Counted from the first letter of the stretch, positions 13,821 through 20,477 are shown. The stretch is DNA of 24,054 bases from Muribaculaceae bacterium (GCA_023665245.1 JAMPEH010000022.1:1-24054), one strand, 5' to 3'. A program made the numbers and translations. The notes: generated by a model not told the origin, from the sequence alone.

Positions 13821-14308
13821 TTCATTCTCTCCTCCCGGCTCAGTCTCGGCTTCATCGGGTTCACCGCCTCTGCCGATCTGATAATAGGTATAAAAGGGTC
13901 GGTGCCCATAAGGCTCACAAAGCTCTGCACGGCCCCGAGCAGGTGTTCGTGTTCCATCCGGTGCAATATAAGCCACCGGTATGCCCATCCAAGCAGTCGC
14001 CTTCGGATTCGCCCCCGGCACAGGGTCACGGTCATGATCCGGGCGAGGTCCTTGCCGTGCCTCACCAGAAATTCCATCTCCTGCTCCTTCGTGAATTTCC
14101 ACATCGCCTCGCTCGTCACTCCCATCTTCAGCCATAGCCGGGCCACCTCTATCTGCCCGGCCATAGTCGGCCTCCGCATCGTCACCCTGGCTGTCACCGG
14201 CTCTTTCCTCCACGGCAGCCGCACACGAAAGAGCGGCACGCTCACCCCCGCGTCAAGCAGCGCATCCGCGCCCTCCCTCTCTATCCTCCGCCTCACCGCT
14301 TCTTCCAT
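13811..14308 (-). CDS. Tail assembly chaperone (short form)
   Basis: A 165-aa protein between the tail tube and the tape measure. It is helical and basic (VARLWLKMGVTSEAMWKFTKEQEMEFLVRHGKDLARIMTVTLCRGRIRRRLLGW), as tail chaperones that coat the tape measure tend to be. It ends REERMKGS, just where the next ORF continues in the -1 frame. ATG at 14308 directly follows an AT-rich repeat tract. The call rests on position, size and the frameshift arrangement rather than a recognised motif. Confidence 0.6.
   Translation of the reverse strand: MEEAVRRRIEREGADALLDAGVSVPLFRVRLPWRKEPVTARVTMRRPTMAGQIEVARLWLKMGVTSEAMWKFTKEQEMEFLVRHGKDLARIMTVTLCRGRIRRRLLGWAYRWLILHRMEHEHLLGAVQSFVSLMGTDPFIPIIRSAEAVNPMKPRLSREERMKGS
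13817..13820 (-). promoter_or_regulatory. Candidate -1 frameshift site (GGGG) of the tail chaperone
   Basis: Coding strand: ATG AAG GGG AGT TAA. A tRNA on GGG can re-pair perfectly on GGG one base back, since four G occur in a row. Reading then continues as GAG TTA AAG AGC into the extension. A GGGAGGAG stretch 13-20 nt upstream could stimulate slipping as an internal Shine-Dalgarno, though Bacteroidetes depend little on such signals. It is not a full X XXY YYZ heptamer. Confidence 0.4.
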
Positions 14309-14311
14309 AAT

Positions 14312-14347
14312 TATAAATTTTATATATCTTATATATCTTATAAAATC
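14312..14347. repeat. 9-bp AT repeat tract, four units
   Basis: Top strand: TATAAATTT, TATATATCT, TATATATCT, TATAAAATC. It lies between the tail-tube stop and the start codon of the leftward chaperone gene, and touches the tube stop codon. Confidence 0.8.
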
Positions 14348-14820
14348 TATTCACCCGCTATGTCAGTTATCGTGTACGGCGCCTTGCCCCCGGCAGGCTT
14401 CTGCACCTTGATCTTGCACGCTATCTTCGCAACCTCTGTCAGCGTCAGCTTCCCGCTCAGGTACGCTATCATCTTCCCGTTCGGTATCGTTATACGCTGC
14501 CCGCTCACCAGGTCTATCACACACTCGCCGCTCACCTCCGTCAGAGCCGTCGGTGCGCTCCATCCTGTCCCGCTGCCCTCGCCCCCGAGCACCGCCTGCA
14601 GGTTCGCATAGTCCAGCTGTATCAGGTTGAACGTCGGCTCTATCGTCCCGTTCTTCTGCGCAAGGCTCAGTACAGGCGCGTCCGGCACCTGCTCCGCCTC
14701 TATGTCCACGCTCTCGGGTTCCTTGCCGCCGAAGTCAAACGACCCCTTCTCTATGTAGCCCAGCTCCGAGCCCTTGAATGTGAATTTCCCTATTCCGTAT
14801 AAAAAATCCTTATTTGCCAT
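14347..14820 (-). CDS. Major tail tube protein
   Basis: A 157-aa beta-rich protein (LYGIGKFTFKGSELGYIEKGSFDFGG, VDIEAEQVPDAPVLSL, FNLIQLDYANLQAVLGG, GKMIAYLSGKLTLTEV) of a size and style typical of siphovirus tail tube subunits, which polymerise into the hollow tail. It stands directly before the chaperone and tape-measure genes in transcription order, as expected. Its first 11 nt overlap the end of the u-spanin-like gene. ATG at 14820. Confidence 0.65.
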   Translation of the reverse strand: MANKDFLYGIGKFTFKGSELGYIEKGSFDFGGKEPESVDIEAEQVPDAPVLSLAQKNGTIEPTFNLIQLDYANLQAVLGGEGSGTGWSAPTALTEVSGECVIDLVSGQRITIPNGKMIAYLSGKLTLTEVAKIACKIKVQKPAGGKAPYTITDIAGE

Positions 14821-15394
14821 GTCCTTTTCTTTTTATGATGATTCCGATGATTATTGTGATCACTATGCCGAGTCCGGTCCCGGCTGCCCTCGCTGTCGCC
14901 ATGTCCCACAGCGTGTAGCCATTCCTTGTCTCCTTCACCTCCTCGGCCCGCTGTTCCCGGGCCGCATGGAGCGCGTCTCTCGCAGTGTGGTAGAGCGCCT
15001 CGTAGCGTTCCACCTCCCGGGCCAGGCTGTCGCAGGTGCCGGCTATGTAGATGGTGTCGCCCAGGTTCTCGGCCTTGATGCTGGCGCGCCCCTCTTTCTT
15101 CTGGTATGTGGCCCCCGCCGGGAGGCTAAGGAGGTCGCTCGCCGCTATCTTCATCCGTGCCTGGCTCTCCGGCACCGTCACTGTCGTGGTCTGTCTGACC
15201 TCGCGGCAGACGGTGTCCCGCCTTTCCACGATTGCCGCCGCTGTCGCCTCGGTCTGCGCTGTCTGCTTTTTGCTCGCGCATCCGGGCAATGACAGGGCAA
15301 TCCCCGCTGTGAGGGCAATCATTAGCGCTGTCAATAGCCTTCCGTAGCCTGGCCATCTCGCGCTTGAGCGCCCCGATCTCTTTCCTTGTCTCAT
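14810..15394 (-). CDS. Candidate unimolecular spanin (u-spanin)
   Basis: A 194-aa protein with a basic N-terminus, a hydrophobic segment and lipobox LPGC (C39), a ~135-residue extracytoplasmic part, and a C-terminal membrane segment GIVITIIIGIII (176-187) followed by KRK. That is the topology of u-spanins such as T1 gp11: outer-membrane lipid anchor at one end, inner-membrane helix at the other, used to fuse the two membranes in the last step of lysis. The ectodomain mixes beta-like sequence (ATYQKKEGRASIKAENLGDTI) with a helix (CDSLAREVERYEALYHTARDALHAARE). It follows an amidase and a membrane coiled-coil gene and overlaps the latter by 269 nt. ATG at 15394 kept because it supplies the charged n-region. 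A tail or unrelated lipoprotein role is possible. Confidence 0.55.
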   Translation of the reverse strand: MRQGKRSGRSSARWPGYGRLLTALMIALTAGIALSLPGCASKKQTAQTEATAAAIVERRDTVCREVRQTTTVTVPESQARMKIAASDLLSLPAGATYQKKEGRASIKAENLGDTIYIAGTCDSLAREVERYEALYHTARDALHAAREQRAEEVKETRNGYTLWDMATARAAGTGLGIVITIIIGIIIKRKGHGK

Positions 15395-15647
15395 TGAGCT
15401 CTTTCGTTAGGGGTTGAAGCAGGTTCTCAACCAGCACGCGGGTCGCATGTTCAGTGTTGTCTATCCTCAGCCGCTCCGCATCGGCAAAGGCCGTCTCCGC
15501 TTCGGCCTCGGCTTTCTTTGCCTCCGCCTGCGCCGTCGCTGCCTCCGCATTCGCCTTCCGCACCGCCGCCTTCAGCGTTATCAGCCCAAGCAGCGTCGCT
15601 ATCAAGCCTCCGCCAAGCAATATGTTCAGGATTTCACTCCCACTCAT
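15126..15647 (-). CDS. Membrane-anchored coiled-coil protein (holin- or i-spanin-like)
   Basis: A 173-aa protein. Residues ~7-28 (LNILLGGGLIATLLGLITLKAA) form a membrane helix; ~30-105 is an Ala/Glu/Lys coiled coil; then a cysteine pair in ANDCPHSGDCPVIARM. The last ~45 residues are hydrophilic low complexity and lie wholly inside the overlap with the next gene, so they may be constrained by it. N-terminal helix plus coiled coil fits an Rz-type i-spanin or a holin-associated protein. Between amidase and u-spanin candidate, it completes a lysis block. Start ATG at 15647. Confidence 0.5.
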   Translation of the reverse strand: MSGSEILNILLGGGLIATLLGLITLKAAVRKANAEAATAQAEAKKAEAEAETAFADAERLRIDNTEHATRVLVENLLQPLTKELNETRKEIGALKREMARLRKAIDSANDCPHSGDCPVIARMREQKADSADRGDSGGNRGKAGHRLPRGQTDHDSDGAGEPGTDEDSGERPP

Positions 15648-15657
15648 CGCACCCCTT

Positions 15658-15705
15658 TATAAATTATTATAAATCTTATAAATCTTATAAATCTTATTTG
15701 ATCCC
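15658..15705. repeat. 9-bp AT repeat tract, four units
   Basis: Top strand: TATAAATTAT, then three perfect TATAAATCT (15668-15694), then TATTTGATCCC. It lies between the amidase stop, which it overlaps, and the start of the leftward coiled-coil gene. This is the cleanest copy of the unit in the window. Confidence 0.85.
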
Positions 15706-16152
15706 TATCTCCTTAAGCCACTTCTGCACGTCGAAGCTCGGACAGGCTTTGGCGGCGATCTCGTTGTGGCCGATTATGCGCACGTCGGGGAAGCGGCGGT
15801 GGAAGTCCCTCACGTAGGCTTCGAGCGCCTTTTTCTGCGCCGGGGTGCGGGTGTCCTTGGGGTTGAGTTTGGTGTCGCATCCCCCGGCAAGCACAATGTG
15901 CCGGCTGACGCTGTTGTACCCCTTGGCTCCGTTGGTCACTTCCCACGGGTCCACGTTGGCGTCCTCGTTGTTGTCTACGAGCCGCTCCACCTTGCCGTCG
16001 AGGTGTATCAGGTCGGTGTAGCCTACCTGCTTCCATCCTCTGCCACCCTGGGAGACGGGCGCTGTGTGCCACCGGCGTATCTCCGCCGCCGTCACCTCAC
16101 GTCCCTCCGGCGTCGCCGTGCAGTGGATCACAAGATATTTTAGCCTTGCCAT
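15694..16152 (-). CDS. N-acetylmuramoyl-L-alanine amidase endolysin
   Basis: A 152-aa Amidase_2/T7-lysozyme-type zinc enzyme that cuts the bond between muramic acid and the stem peptide of peptidoglycan. Ligands and catalytic residues are visible: H10 in VIHCTAT, H129 in IIGHNEIA, C137 in KACPSFD; Y45 in GYTDLIHLDG and K135 match the T7 lysozyme Tyr46 and Lys128. Length equals T7 lysozyme (about 150 aa). The ATG at 16152, 2 nt after the capsid stop, is chosen; the frame is open further upstream but this would run into the capsid gene. No signal peptide, so export needs a holin. Confidence 0.9.
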   Translation of the reverse strand: MARLKYLVIHCTATPEGREVTAAEIRRWHTAPVSQGGRGWKQVGYTDLIHLDGKVERLVDNNEDANVDPWEVTNGAKGYNSVSRHIVLAGGCDTKLNPKDTRTPAQKKALEAYVRDFHRRFPDVRIIGHNEIAAKACPSFDVQKWLKEIGIK

Positions 16153-16154
16153 GA

Positions 16155-17216
16155 TTATGCCTTGGCTTCGTAGCCGCTCATGATTACTACGCCGGCATCG
16201 GTCTTTTTGGGCAGACACACGAAGCAGTGACGGAAGTTTATCTTGTTGCGCTGGTATTCGGGGTCGGTGCCGGCCTCGCTGAAATACATCTTTGTCGACC
16301 CCGTAGCCTTGAATACACGCGGAGTGTAGAAAGCGAAAGAACACTGGAACTCTCCGGCCTCGGCCTTGGCGTGCACATCCTTCTTCTTGCCGGCAGTGGT
16401 ATATACGGGGTTGTCCCCGTAGGTGTAGATGTCAAATCCGTAGAGACTGCCGACTGTGCCGGTGTTGCGGTTGACGTTATACTGTTCGCGGAAGGTCTGC
16501 TCTGCCTCCAGTAGGTCATTGACATGGTCGGGACAAAGCACCAGTCGGCGGTTGGTGGTAGGCACTTTGAGCTTGTCCATCTCGCGTTTGAGAGCCACAA
16601 GGTCGAGCATTCTCAGTTTAAGACGGCCAGTGGTGGGGTCTTTCTCTCCGGTGGTCTTCAGGATCGGGGTCTTTTCTGTGTGCTCGTTAGCACAGAGAGC
16701 ATGGGCGGCCTTGGCGAATTTGGCATCGTTGATGGCGTTTGCATGACTCTCCTTCACTCGCCCCATCTTGTCGTAGCTTATCGCGTACAGCTCGTCATCG
16801 GTCACCGGCGTTACCTTCGTCTGGAATTTGTCGAGGCTGATGGCGATGTCCTCGTCATCGAGGACCTGCAGCGGTATCGGGTAGGTCTTGTTGTTGATAA
16901 GCACATCGGGGTCAACGCCTACATCGACAAGGTGGATCACGTCGTTGTTGACGATTGACGACTGGTCGGGAATGCCGTCGAGCCACGACCCCGCGAGTCC
17001 CTCGCGCAGCCCTTTGATGACTTCACCGGTCCATATCTCGGTATAGACTCCGGCACGGAGTGCCGATTTGGGTACCGGGGCTAAGCTCATTACCGTGCCG
17101 ACGGCCACCATGAAGGCGGCGCCATACAGTGGGGGTACGCCCAGGATCAGGGCGAGCATTACGCCCACAACGATATTGAATAGCAGGGCGCAGATTGTCT
17201 TTGTTGCTGTTTTCAT
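16155..17216 (-). CDS. Major capsid protein
   Basis: A 353-aa protein. From residue ~50 on it reads as a phage major capsid protein (LREGLAGSWLDGIPDQSSIVNNDVIHLVDVG..., ALKREMDKLKVPTTNRRLVLCPDHVNDLLEAEQTF..., GFDIYTYGDNPVYTT) and it follows the protease/scaffold. Unusually, residues ~8-46 are very hydrophobic (ICALLFNIVVGVMLALILGV, LYGAAFMVAVGTVMSL), like two membrane helices, ahead of SALRAGVYTEIWTGEVIKGL. I have the impression that capsid proteins of Bacteroides-type prophages share this start, but could not check it. The segment may be a delta-like region removed by the protease. ATG at 17216. Confidence 0.8.
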   Translation of the reverse strand: MKTATKTICALLFNIVVGVMLALILGVPPLYGAAFMVAVGTVMSLAPVPKSALRAGVYTEIWTGEVIKGLREGLAGSWLDGIPDQSSIVNNDVIHLVDVGVDPDVLINNKTYPIPLQVLDDEDIAISLDKFQTKVTPVTDDELYAISYDKMGRVKESHANAINDAKFAKAAHALCANEHTEKTPILKTTGEKDPTTGRLKLRMLDLVALKREMDKLKVPTTNRRLVLCPDHVNDLLEAEQTFREQYNVNRNTGTVGSLYGFDIYTYGDNPVYTTAGKKKDVHAKAEAGEFQCSFAFYTPRVFKATGSTKMYFSEAGTDPEYQRNKINFRHCFVCLPKKTDAGVVIMSGYEAKA

Positions 17217-17234
17217 TTCAGTTGATATTTTTGG

Positions 17235-17693
17235 TTAGATGTTGCAGTCGTAGCCATATTCGGCCTTGAACAGCCGGCCGTATTCTGCCTTGTCTTCCTC
17301 GCGCAGCCTGCGCAGATCGTCCTCGGGGACTTCGCTGAGCTTGGCGTAGGTCTTCTGCTGCTTACCTGCCGGCTGGATGCCGCTTGATGCATTGATGGTG
17401 TTTCCGAGCCTTGCTGCCGGGGCCATGGCGTCGAGGGTCGCCTTGAGCGTGTCGATGCCCACGGTCTTGCCCAGGTTGATGAAGTGGTCCTTCTTGTCGG
17501 CTGTGAGTCGGTTTTCCTTGATGGCGCTTTCTACGGCGGTTGTCACCTGCGCCAGTGTGAGGTCTTCCTTGTCCTTTTTGAGCCGGGCTGCTTCAGATGC
17601 CGAGGCCTGAAGCTCGCCTATCTTGTTGAGGATGGCTGCCTCGTCTGCCGTTTCCGGCAAGCCCAGTTTCAGGGCGATGGTCTTGTGTTCCAT
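17235..17693 (-). CDS. Possible nested scaffold protein from an internal start
   Basis: An in-frame ATG (residue 164 of the protease) begins MEHKTIALKLGLPETADEAA exactly at the domain boundary and would give a separate 152-aa scaffold. In Mu the scaffold gpZ is produced in the same way from inside the protease gene. The 30 nt before this ATG are unusually A-rich for this GC-rich gene (AATAAACCACAAAAACAAAC), which is what Bacteroidetes initiation regions look like. Confidence 0.45.
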   Translation of the reverse strand: MEHKTIALKLGLPETADEAAILNKIGELQASASEAARLKKDKEDLTLAQVTTAVESAIKENRLTADKKDHFINLGKTVGIDTLKATLDAMAPAARLGNTINASSGIQPAGKQQKTYAKLSEVPEDDLRRLREEDKAEYGRLFKAEYGYDCNI

Positions 17694-18182
17694 TTCGTGA
17701 GTTTGTTTTTGTGGTTTATTACTGATGGGCGGCAGTGGGTTCTCGCTGTCCTTGCCCAGTGTTATCTGCTTTCCGTCCCTGCGCATCACTATCGCGTTGT
17801 CGTTGGCCCCGATGTCCACGATGGAGGTCTCGAATATACGGCTCTTTGTTATCGTGGGGGCCGTCTGCCCGGCCACGAGGTGTTCCGGCTTCTCGCTCAC
17901 CTCAAGGATGTCTATCCCTATGCTCACCATGCGCAGTGATCCCACCTCCCATTGCTTCTTGCATTGTTTCGACAGCTCGGTGGCGCAGTCGAAGACAGGC
18001 TCTCCGCTTATCTCTCCGTTCTCCACCTTGATCTCCTTCATAAAGCCGATGACCTTGCCGCGCTCGTGCATATATAGCAGCACCGGGTTCCGCTCGTACT
18101 GGCTCACGTCAACGCCGGCTGTCAGCACCCGGCTCCCGTGGCTGTTCAGGCTGTCGTCTGTCATTCTTACTCTTTTTCCCAT
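17235..18182 (-). CDS. Prohead protease with C-terminal scaffold domain
   Basis: A 315-aa protein resembling Mu gpI. The N-terminal half is a prohead-type serine protease: H39 in LLYMHERG and S87 in RMVSIGI are the likely catalytic pair, with GEISGEPVFD between them. A linker (ISNKPQKQTHE) leads to a helical scaffold domain (from ~164) with Ala/Glu/Lys coiled coil and a C-terminal motif YGRLFKAEYGYDCNI. It would guide capsid assembly and then cleave scaffold and capsid ends. First gene of the leftward operon, next to the divergent control region. ATG at 18182; M7 is an alternative start. Confidence 0.8.
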   Translation of the reverse strand: MGKRVRMTDDSLNSHGSRVLTAGVDVSQYERNPVLLYMHERGKVIGFMKEIKVENGEISGEPVFDCATELSKQCKKQWEVGSLRMVSIGIDILEVSEKPEHLVAGQTAPTITKSRIFETSIVDIGANDNAIVMRRDGKQITLGKDSENPLPPISNKPQKQTHEMEHKTIALKLGLPETADEAAILNKIGELQASASEAARLKKDKEDLTLAQVTTAVESAIKENRLTADKKDHFINLGKTVGIDTLKATLDAMAPAARLGNTINASSGIQPAGKQQKTYAKLSEVPEDDLRRLREEDKAEYGRLFKAEYGYDCNI

Positions 18183-18218
18183 TGCGATTTTCGTGATGTG
18201 CGGTTGTTAATTACGGTG

Positions 18219-18250
18219 CAAAATTGAGCGATAATTTCCTCCCCTCCAAA
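18219..18250 (-). promoter_or_regulatory. Candidate leftward late promoter
   Basis: On the minus strand TTTG (18247-18250), 20-nt spacer, then CAATTTTG (18219-18226). This matches the Bacteroidetes TTTG / TAnnTTTG pattern except for C in place of the first T. The -33 box touches the end of the inverted repeat. It would serve the protease, capsid, lysis and tail genes. Confidence 0.5.
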
Positions 18251-18299
18251 AAAGTGTGCAATGCTTGCACACTTCTATGCAACCATTGCACACTTTTTT
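18248..18299. promoter_or_regulatory. Tandem palindromic operator with overall dyad
   Basis: AAAAAAGTGTGCAATG (18248-18263) and CATTGCACACTTTTTT (18284-18299) are perfect 16-bp inverted copies. Inside are three copies of TTGCACACTT: inverted at 18252-18261, direct at 18265-18274 and 18286-18295, plus a degenerate fourth half-site at 18273-18282. They pair into two palindromes, each 10-3-10, centred at 18263 and 18284, 21 bp apart, so two dimers would sit on the same DNA face. The A-run/stem/T-run form also resembles a two-way terminator, but a terminator upstream of both operons would be odd unless it attenuates them. Confidence 0.6.
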
Positions 18300-18328
18300 T
18301 GAAGACACGCCTTTTCAGCCCAATTTTG
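18298..18328 (+). promoter_or_regulatory. Candidate rightward late promoter
   Basis: TTTG at 18298-18301, 19-nt spacer, then CAATTTTG at 18321-18328. It is the mirror image of the leftward promoter: both CAATTTTG boxes end 54.5 bp from the dyad centre at 18273.5. It would serve the terminase, portal and MuF genes and leaves a 5' leader of about 90 nt. Confidence 0.5.
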
Positions 18329-18342
18329 CGGTAAAAAACTCT

Positions 18343-18396
18343 GTATACGATTTATACATCCTATACGGATTATACATCTTACAATTTACAATCCCC
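18343..18396. repeat. 9-bp AT repeat tract, diverged
   Basis: Top strand: GTATACGATT, TATACATCC, TATACGGAT, TATACATCT, TACAATT, TACAATCCCCC. Same period and orientation as the other tracts but with C in place of the fifth base. It lies upstream of the rightward small terminase gene. Confidence 0.6.
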
Positions 18397-18425
18397 CGTC
18401 ATAATTTTTTTCACAACATTTCATT

Positions 18426-18902
18426 ATGACTAAAGCAGAACTCGAAAAAAAGAAAGACATAGCCCGGACTCTTTATATGTCGGGCATGGAGCAGATGCAG
18501 ATTGCCGACAAGGTCGGGGTGTCCCGCGTCACTGTCTCCAAATGGTGCAATGCCGACGGATGGAAAGAAGCCCGTGCGGCAAAGAATATCACTCGCCCCG
18601 AACTCATTCAGAAGTTGCTCCGTACCGTCAATGACCTTCTCGACAAGGTCAACTCGTCCGGAAATATGAATCTCATTGACAGTCTCGCCGACAAACTTTC
18701 AAAACTCACCTCCTCCATCGACAAGCTCGACAAGTCATCAGCAAACGTCGTAAATGCCATTGAGGTGTTCATGGCTTTCTCCAGGTGGCTTGAGTATCGT
18801 GCCAAGACCGACCCCGGGGTCACCCCCGAGCTCATCAAGGCCATCAACAAGTATCAGGACAAGTTCCTCATCGAATCTATGAGCAAGGGGTCTCTCGCTT
18901 AG
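18426..18902 (+). CDS. Terminase small subunit (Mu gp27-like)
   Basis: A 158-aa protein with a helix-turn-helix at about residues 22-46 (MQIADKVGVSRVTVSKWCNADGWKEA), then a coiled coil (IDSLADKLSKLTSSIDKLDK) and a helical C-terminus (LIKAINKYQDKFLIESM). This is the build of small terminases, which select phage DNA for packaging and hand it to the large subunit. It is first in the rightward operon and 3 nt before the large subunit. ATG at 18426 in an AT-rich leader without Shine-Dalgarno. Confidence 0.8.
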   Translation: MTKAELEKKKDIARTLYMSGMEQMQIADKVGVSRVTVSKWCNADGWKEARAAKNITRPELIQKLLRTVNDLLDKVNSSGNMNLIDSLADKLSKLTSSIDKLDKSSANVVNAIEVFMAFSRWLEYRAKTDPGVTPELIKAINKYQDKFLIESMSKGSLA

Positions 18903-18905
18903 GCT

Positions 18906-20477
18906 ATGGGCGCGATGAAGATGACTAAGGAGCAGAAGGAGGCGTTTGAGAAGTGGCAGGAACACTGCCGCGAGGTTCAGTCGCTCACTGCCGTGTCTAT
19001 GGCCATTGCCAAGGAGACCCCGGTCGAGCGCGACCGCCGCATCAGGCGGCTGCTCTCGAATTATGACGAGTTCTGCGAGTATTACTTCGCCCACTTCCTT
19101 GTGCTGAAGGACAAGACCACCGGCGAGGTCATCCGCACCGTACACAATGCCCCGTTCCATACCAAAGCAGCCATCAAGATTAAAAACACACCTAATCTGA
19201 AGGCGGTCTTTATGTGGCCTCGCGGTCATGCCAAATCTACCCATATAGGCGTTTTTATCCCCTTATGGTTGATTTTCCAACCGAAGAGGTTAATCAATTT
19301 TATGGTTACCACCGGTAAGACCGAAGATAGCGCAATCCGTCTGCTCGGCGACCTGCAGGCTGAATTGGAATTCAATCAGAAGCTGATTGCCGACTTCGGG
19401 GAGCAGAAGAATCTCGGCTCTTGGCTTGAGGGGGAATTCAAGACTAAGGGCGGGGCCAAGTTCCTCGCTGTCGGACGTGGCCAGTCGCCGCGTGGTCTGC
19501 GCGACCGCGAGGCTCGTCCGGATTATATTCTCATTGACGACTTGGACGATGACGATCTTGTTAAAAACGAGGAACGTGTCAAAAAACTGACCGAATGGGT
19601 CAAGGAAGCCCTATTCGGTGCCCTTGATGTCGGTCGAGGCCGCTTCATAATGGTCGGCAACCTTATCTCTAAGAATTCGGTTCTTGCCAATATCGCTGCC
19701 TCCAAGGGTGTCCATCTTTCTAAAATTTGCGCCGTTGATTATGACGGCAACCCGGTGTGGGCTGATAAATGGACTAAAGAGGAGGCCCAGGCCTACAAGG
19801 ATTTCGCCGGCTACCGAGCTTGGGAAAAGGAGATGATGCACAATCCCATTACCGACGGCACCATCTTCCGTCATGAGTGGATTCGGTTCAAGAAATTGCC
19901 TGAGCTCAATAAATACGACATGCTCGTCTGCTATACCGACCCCTCTTTCAAGTCCTCTACTGCAAATGACTACAAGGCTTGCCGTCTCTGGGGCAAGATC
20001 GACACCGAACTACATCTCATCGACACATACGTCCGGCAGGACACCGTCTCCGGCATGGTGCGCTGGCTCTACAATCTGTATGAGAGTCTGCCGGAAGATG
20101 TTGCGGTCTCTTTCTTTATGGAATCCAACTTCATGCAGGATACTATCCTCGATGAATTTGCTGTCGAAGGGAATCTGCGCGGGTACCAGCTTCCCATTAT
20201 GGGTGACAACCGCAAAAAGCCTGATAAAATTCAACGTATAGAGGCCGTATCCCCTCTATGGGAGCGTGGATTCGTGTTCTATAATGAGGCTCTTAAGGAG
20301 TCCCCGGATATGCAGGTCGGCATTGAGCAGACACTTGCGCTTGGGCGAGGATCCCGCGCCCATGACGATGCGCCGGATGCCGATGAGGGCGCAATCTGGT
20401 TCCTGCAGCGCAACACCCGTCAAGAGATTCACAAACCGGTCGCTATCAAACGCTCCTCCCCTAAAAACGCCTGGTAA
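18906..20477 (+). CDS. Terminase large subunit (Mu gp28-like)
   Basis: A 523-aa packaging motor. Walker A: PRGHAKST (105-112), a variant of the usual GKT/S loop. Walker B: YILIDDL (207-213). The nuclease half starts with TDPSF (D345), has FFMESN (E406) and ends near HDDAPDADEGA (487-497), the expected acidic residues of an RNase H-like terminase nuclease. It pumps DNA into the prohead through the portal and cuts it. ATG at 18906 follows the small subunit closely, so the two are co-translated. Some stretches (19180-19320, 19660-19760) are less GC-rich than the flanks. Confidence 0.9.
   Translation: MGAMKMTKEQKEAFEKWQEHCREVQSLTAVSMAIAKETPVERDRRIRRLLSNYDEFCEYYFAHFLVLKDKTTGEVIRTVHNAPFHTKAAIKIKNTPNLKAVFMWPRGHAKSTHIGVFIPLWLIFQPKRLINFMVTTGKTEDSAIRLLGDLQAELEFNQKLIADFGEQKNLGSWLEGEFKTKGGAKFLAVGRGQSPRGLRDREARPDYILIDDLDDDDLVKNEERVKKLTEWVKEALFGALDVGRGRFIMVGNLISKNSVLANIAASKGVHLSKICAVDYDGNPVWADKWTKEEAQAYKDFAGYRAWEKEMMHNPITDGTIFRHEWIRFKKLPELNKYDMLVCYTDPSFKSSTANDYKACRLWGKIDTELHLIDTYVRQDTVSGMVRWLYNLYESLPEDVAVSFFMESNFMQDTILDEFAVEGNLRGYQLPIMGDNRKKPDKIQRIEAVSPLWERGFVFYNEALKESPDMQVGIEQTLALGRGSRAHDDAPDADEGAIWFLQRNTRQEIHKPVAIKRSSPKNAW

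Larger units (their letters stand above)
18183..18425. promoter_or_regulatory. Divergent late control region
   Basis: A 243-nt gap between the two divergent operons. It contains two tandem palindromes, an overall perfect 16-bp inverted repeat, outward-facing promoter-like boxes placed symmetrically around it, and an AT repeat tract next to the rightward gene. These are listed separately. No ORF is supported here. Confidence 0.7.

Noticed and set aside
13820..14213. Long upstream part of the chaperone-extension frame as a separate gene
   Set aside because: It overlaps the chaperone ORF entirely in another frame and reads as low-complexity Gly/Asp/Glu/Arg; only the last ~80 codons look real.
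15694..16344. Longer amidase with 64 extra N-terminal residues
   Set aside because: The extension overlaps the capsid gene and has no protein-like composition; the ATG at 16152 gives an amidase of T7 lysozyme length.
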